A DNA stretch of 64,000 bases from Oligoflexus sp. GTDB taxonomy: Bacteria > Bdellovibrionota_B > Oligoflexia > Oligoflexales > Oligoflexaceae. The stretch is taken from assembly GCF_035712445.1 (NCBI RefSeq), contig NZ_DASTAT010000072.1, positions 1-64,000 of the forward strand. The letters are read 5' to 3'. The notes below the pieces were generated by a model that was not told the origin of the DNA, did not search any database, and saw only the letters and a program-made list of their open reading frames with translations. Shown one piece after another: positions 61,060 to 64,000 of the stretch. The position numbers and the translations under genes are program-made. Positions within the stretch are counted from its first letter, which is position 1. Each line of letters begins with the position of its first letter.

Positions 61060-61647
61060 ATGGGCAAAAACATCATAGTAGCGTTATTCGTTGCCATATT
61101 GGCTGCTGCTATCTTTGTCTTCGTCCAAAGAGATAGGCAGGCCAAACCGGAAAGAGTGGGCAGCAAGGACAAGGTGCCGCGCATCAGCCTTGAGGATTTC
61201 ACGATCTACAAATACGAGCAGCATAAAACTGTATCCACGGTCAGTGGCCGCCTTGCGAACTTTGTCGATCCCGACAGCCTGGAGATGTTCGGCTCCATCC
61301 AGGGCTTCAATCATAAGGCGAAAAAGAAGGAATTTTTTGCTGCGGAGTCTGCTACAGTTCATTTCGCCGCGAAAGGCGTGGTGGATCTGGTGAAAAACAG
61401 CCGTATTGTGAAGACCGAGATCCAGGACCAGGTTCGCTTTGGATATGACGACATCATTCTTTATACGGACTACGCGAAGTATTTGAACGAGGAAGGACGT
61501 CTTACGTCTGATCTGCCTGTTCGCATTCAGGGCCCCCAAGTGGAGTTGAAGGGTGACAAAGGTTTCGAGTTCAATAACAAAACGGGTGATCTCAAAGTTT
61601 ACGGACCTCTGGAAGGAACCATGCGTGGCACTGAAAAACTGCAGTAG
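61060..61647 (+). CDS. lptC: LPS-export protein LptC
   Basis: Bitopic inner-membrane protein of 195 residues that takes LPS from LptB2FG and passes it to LptA. One N-terminal helix (IIVALFVAILAAAIFVFV), then a beta-jellyroll with the repeated strand pattern of OstA/LptC (IYKYEQHKTVSTVSGRLANF, FGYDDIILYTDYAKYLNEEGRL). Position before lptA and lptB settles the name. Its 3' end overlaps lptA. Confidence 0.9.
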   Translation: MGKNIIVALFVAILAAAIFVFVQRDRQAKPERVGSKDKVPRISLEDFTIYKYEQHKTVSTVSGRLANFVDPDSLEMFGSIQGFNHKAKKKEFFAAESATVHFAAKGVVDLVKNSRIVKTEIQDQVRFGYDDIILYTDYAKYLNEEGRLTSDLPVRIQGPQVELKGDKGFEFNNKTGDLKVYGPLEGTMRGTEKLQ

Positions 61648-62347
61648 GAACATCGCGAGCGTACTCCTTCTGAGTCTTTTGTCAGCGAGCCTTGCACCCG
61701 GCCTGCGCGCGGATATCATCGACGATATCAATCAGCTCGAACCCAAAAAGGATCAGAAGACGCCCACGCCGAAACCTGTTCCAAAGCCGACTCCAACCGC
61801 AACGCCGACGCCTGATATGATTCCCGAGCCCGAAGAGCTGCCACGTCCCATCACGCCTGAAGCCAAGCCTGGCAGCAAGGCTCCGGAAAAACCGAAGGAC
61901 AAAAAATCGGTCAAGGCCCGTCGCGATGCGCCGATTCATCTGCAGAGTGATGGAACCTCCACCTACTCCCGCAATGGCTCGGTCGTCCACCTGCAAAAAA
62001 ATGTGGTCATATCCCAGGACGATATTCGTCTTCAGTCTGACGAGGCTCGTGTGCTTTTTTCGCCGGATGGCAAAAAGGAAAATAATAATACCGTGCAAAC
62101 GGTCGAGGTGAATGGCAAAGTCAACCTTACCCGTTTGTCGAAGGACCCGGCGGAACGGATTACAGCGAAAAGTGATAAGGCGATTTTTGATAACAACGCT
62201 CAGAAAGTCACATTGGATGGCAATGCCCGGCTCTGGAAGGATGGACATCTGATCAAAGGCGATCGCATTGTTTATGAAATTGTCTCAGGCATGATCAAGG
62301 TCGATCGCGCGCAGGGAGTGGTGCAACCGGAGAAAGCGGGCAAATGA
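61625..62347 (+). CDS. lptA: LPS-transport periplasmic protein LptA with Pro/Lys-rich linker
   Basis: Periplasmic bridge protein, about 240 residues. Start is GTG at 61625 with GGAAGG eight bases before, overlapping lptC by 23 bases. Signal peptide SVLLLSLLSASLAPGLRA|DII. Then an unusual segment of about 60 residues, mostly Pro, Lys, Thr and Glu (TPTPKPVPKPTPTATPTP), before the jellyroll (IHLQSDGTSTYSRNGSVVHLQ, VEVNGKVNLTRLSKDPAER). Most LptA start the jellyroll soon after the signal peptide. Confidence 0.88.
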   Translation: MALKNCSRNIASVLLLSLLSASLAPGLRADIIDDINQLEPKKDQKTPTPKPVPKPTPTATPTPDMIPEPEELPRPITPEAKPGSKAPEKPKDKKSVKARRDAPIHLQSDGTSTYSRNGSVVHLQKNVVISQDDIRLQSDEARVLFSPDGKKENNNTVQTVEVNGKVNLTRLSKDPAERITAKSDKAIFDNNAQKVTLDGNARLWKDGHLIKGDRIVYEIVSGMIKVDRAQGVVQPEKAGK

Positions 62348-63078
62348 GCGAAAAGCAGATTCTGGAAGCACGGGAAATAAGAAAATTCTTTCGTGCGCGG
62401 GAAGTCGTCAAATCAGTCAGTTTCAATGTTTCGGAGGGCGAAGTCGTAGGGCTTCTTGGGCCCAACGGCGCTGGCAAGACCACCAGTTTTTATATGGTGG
62501 TGGGGCTTCTTTTTCCGAATGAAGGCCAGATTCTGCTGAATAGGGAAGACATCACCGACCTGCCGATGCACGTTCGGGCCCGTCGTGGGATCAGCTATCT
62601 GCCCCAGAATATGTCGATTTTCCGGAAATTGACGGTGGAAGAAAATCTTCGCGCCATCATGGAAGTCGTGGGTATTCCTTCGCATGAACGTAAGGATTCG
62701 ATCGAGCAATTGCTGAACAAGTTCCAGATCACCCACATCGCGAAGTCGCTTGGCGCGGCACTTTCTGGCGGCGAACGCCGTCGCGTGGAAATTGCCAGGG
62801 CCTTGATAATTAAGCCGAAATTCCTGCTTTTGGATGAACCTTTTGCAGGTATTGACCCAGTTACCGTTCAAGAAATTCAAAAAATAATCGAAAAGCTAAG
62901 GGACGAGGATGGATTAGGGGTCCTGATTACCGACCATAACGTTCGCGAGACGCTAGGGAGCTGTGATCGGGCCTACATTCTCACCAGTGGGCAAATAATT
63001 GCTCATGGCAAGCCTCAGGCGATTGCTGCTGACCCCAAGGTCCGTAGTGTATATCTTGGGGAGAATTTCCGAATGTGA
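62344..63078 (+). CDS. lptB: LPS-export ABC ATPase LptB
   Basis: ATPase of the LptB2FG exporter, 244 residues. Walker A GLLGPNGAGKTTSFYM, Q-loop with YLPQNMSIF, signature LSGGERRRVEIARAL, Walker B FLLLDEPFAGIDP, switch His in LITDHNVRETL. Overlaps lptA by four bases (ATGA). lptF and lptG are not in the window. Confidence 0.98.
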   Translation: MSEKQILEAREIRKFFRAREVVKSVSFNVSEGEVVGLLGPNGAGKTTSFYMVVGLLFPNEGQILLNREDITDLPMHVRARRGISYLPQNMSIFRKLTVEENLRAIMEVVGIPSHERKDSIEQLLNKFQITHIAKSLGAALSGGERRRVEIARALIIKPKFLLLDEPFAGIDPVTVQEIQKIIEKLRDEDGLGVLITDHNVRETLGSCDRAYILTSGQIIAHGKPQAIAADPKVRSVYLGENFRM

Positions 63079-63118
63079 GGGCCTCGCGCCTCAGTCACAT
63101 GAGTCAGGTGTATACGAT

Positions 63119-64000
<882 letters not shown>

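Overview
The window is the chromosomal replication-origin neighbourhood of a Gram-negative bacterium. An outer membrane is implied by the LPS-transport genes lptC-lptA-lptB, the arabinose-5-phosphate isomerase gene kdsD, beta-barrel-like proteins and lipoproteins. A single large cytochrome b subunit for succinate dehydrogenase, two different ATP synthase b subunits directly behind parAB, and a stand-alone RpoH fit a deltaproteobacteria-like or Bdellovibrionota/Oligoflexia-like lineage. That assignment is an inference from gene content, not from a search. I found no tRNA or rRNA genes, no CRISPR array and no intact mobile element.

Layout. 1-6 kb (minus strand): sdhC-sdhA (sdhA cut by the window edge), an M16 peptidase, a predicted outer-membrane protein, yajC and an isoprenylcysteine-methyltransferase-like membrane protein. 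6-13.5 kb: a UvrD/PcrA helicase, rpoH, a diacylglycerol-kinase-like gene, an amgK-murU pair for MurNAc recycling, and a LysM lipoprotein. 13.8-27.2 kb (plus strand): a division and cell-wall cluster in the order rsmH-ftsL-ftsI-murF-mraY-murD-ftsW-murC-ftsQ-ftsA-ftsZ, lacking mraZ, murE, murG, murB and ddl, and closed by a two-way terminator. 27.3-30.5 kb: an epimerase-like gene, a decayed TnpB gene and a glycosyltransferase. 30.5-42.3 kb (minus strand): the ATP synthase genes in two blocks (atpZ-I-B-E and atpF'-F-H-A-G-D-C) with parA-parB and a 2-kb non-coding region between them. 42.6-50.5 kb (plus): dnaA, oriC, dnaN, gyrB, gyrA. 50.5-55.9 kb: gatCAB plus a serine hydrolase and an FAD oxidoreductase. 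55.9-58.2 kb (minus): an envelope protein pair of unknown function. 58.4-64 kb (plus): pyrG, kdsD, lptC, lptA, lptB and the start of rpoN.

How it fits together. DnaA acts on the box cluster between dnaA and dnaN, next to a DnaA-trio and AT-rich element, so replication starts near 44.3 kb. Genes on either side up to about 27 kb and from 42.6 to 55.9 kb run with the forks; the division cluster runs head-on to the left fork. ParA and ParB are encoded beside an exceptional array of parS centromere sites.

The most striking feature is that array at 38.4-39.2 kb. It has fifteen good copies of the 16-bp ParB site TGTTTCACGTGGAACA (including a perfect palindrome and a one-base variant), mostly spaced 39-44 bp apart (about four helical turns). 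The array shows internal segmental duplication and a decaying right edge. One more parS is built into the stem of the atpE intrinsic terminator.
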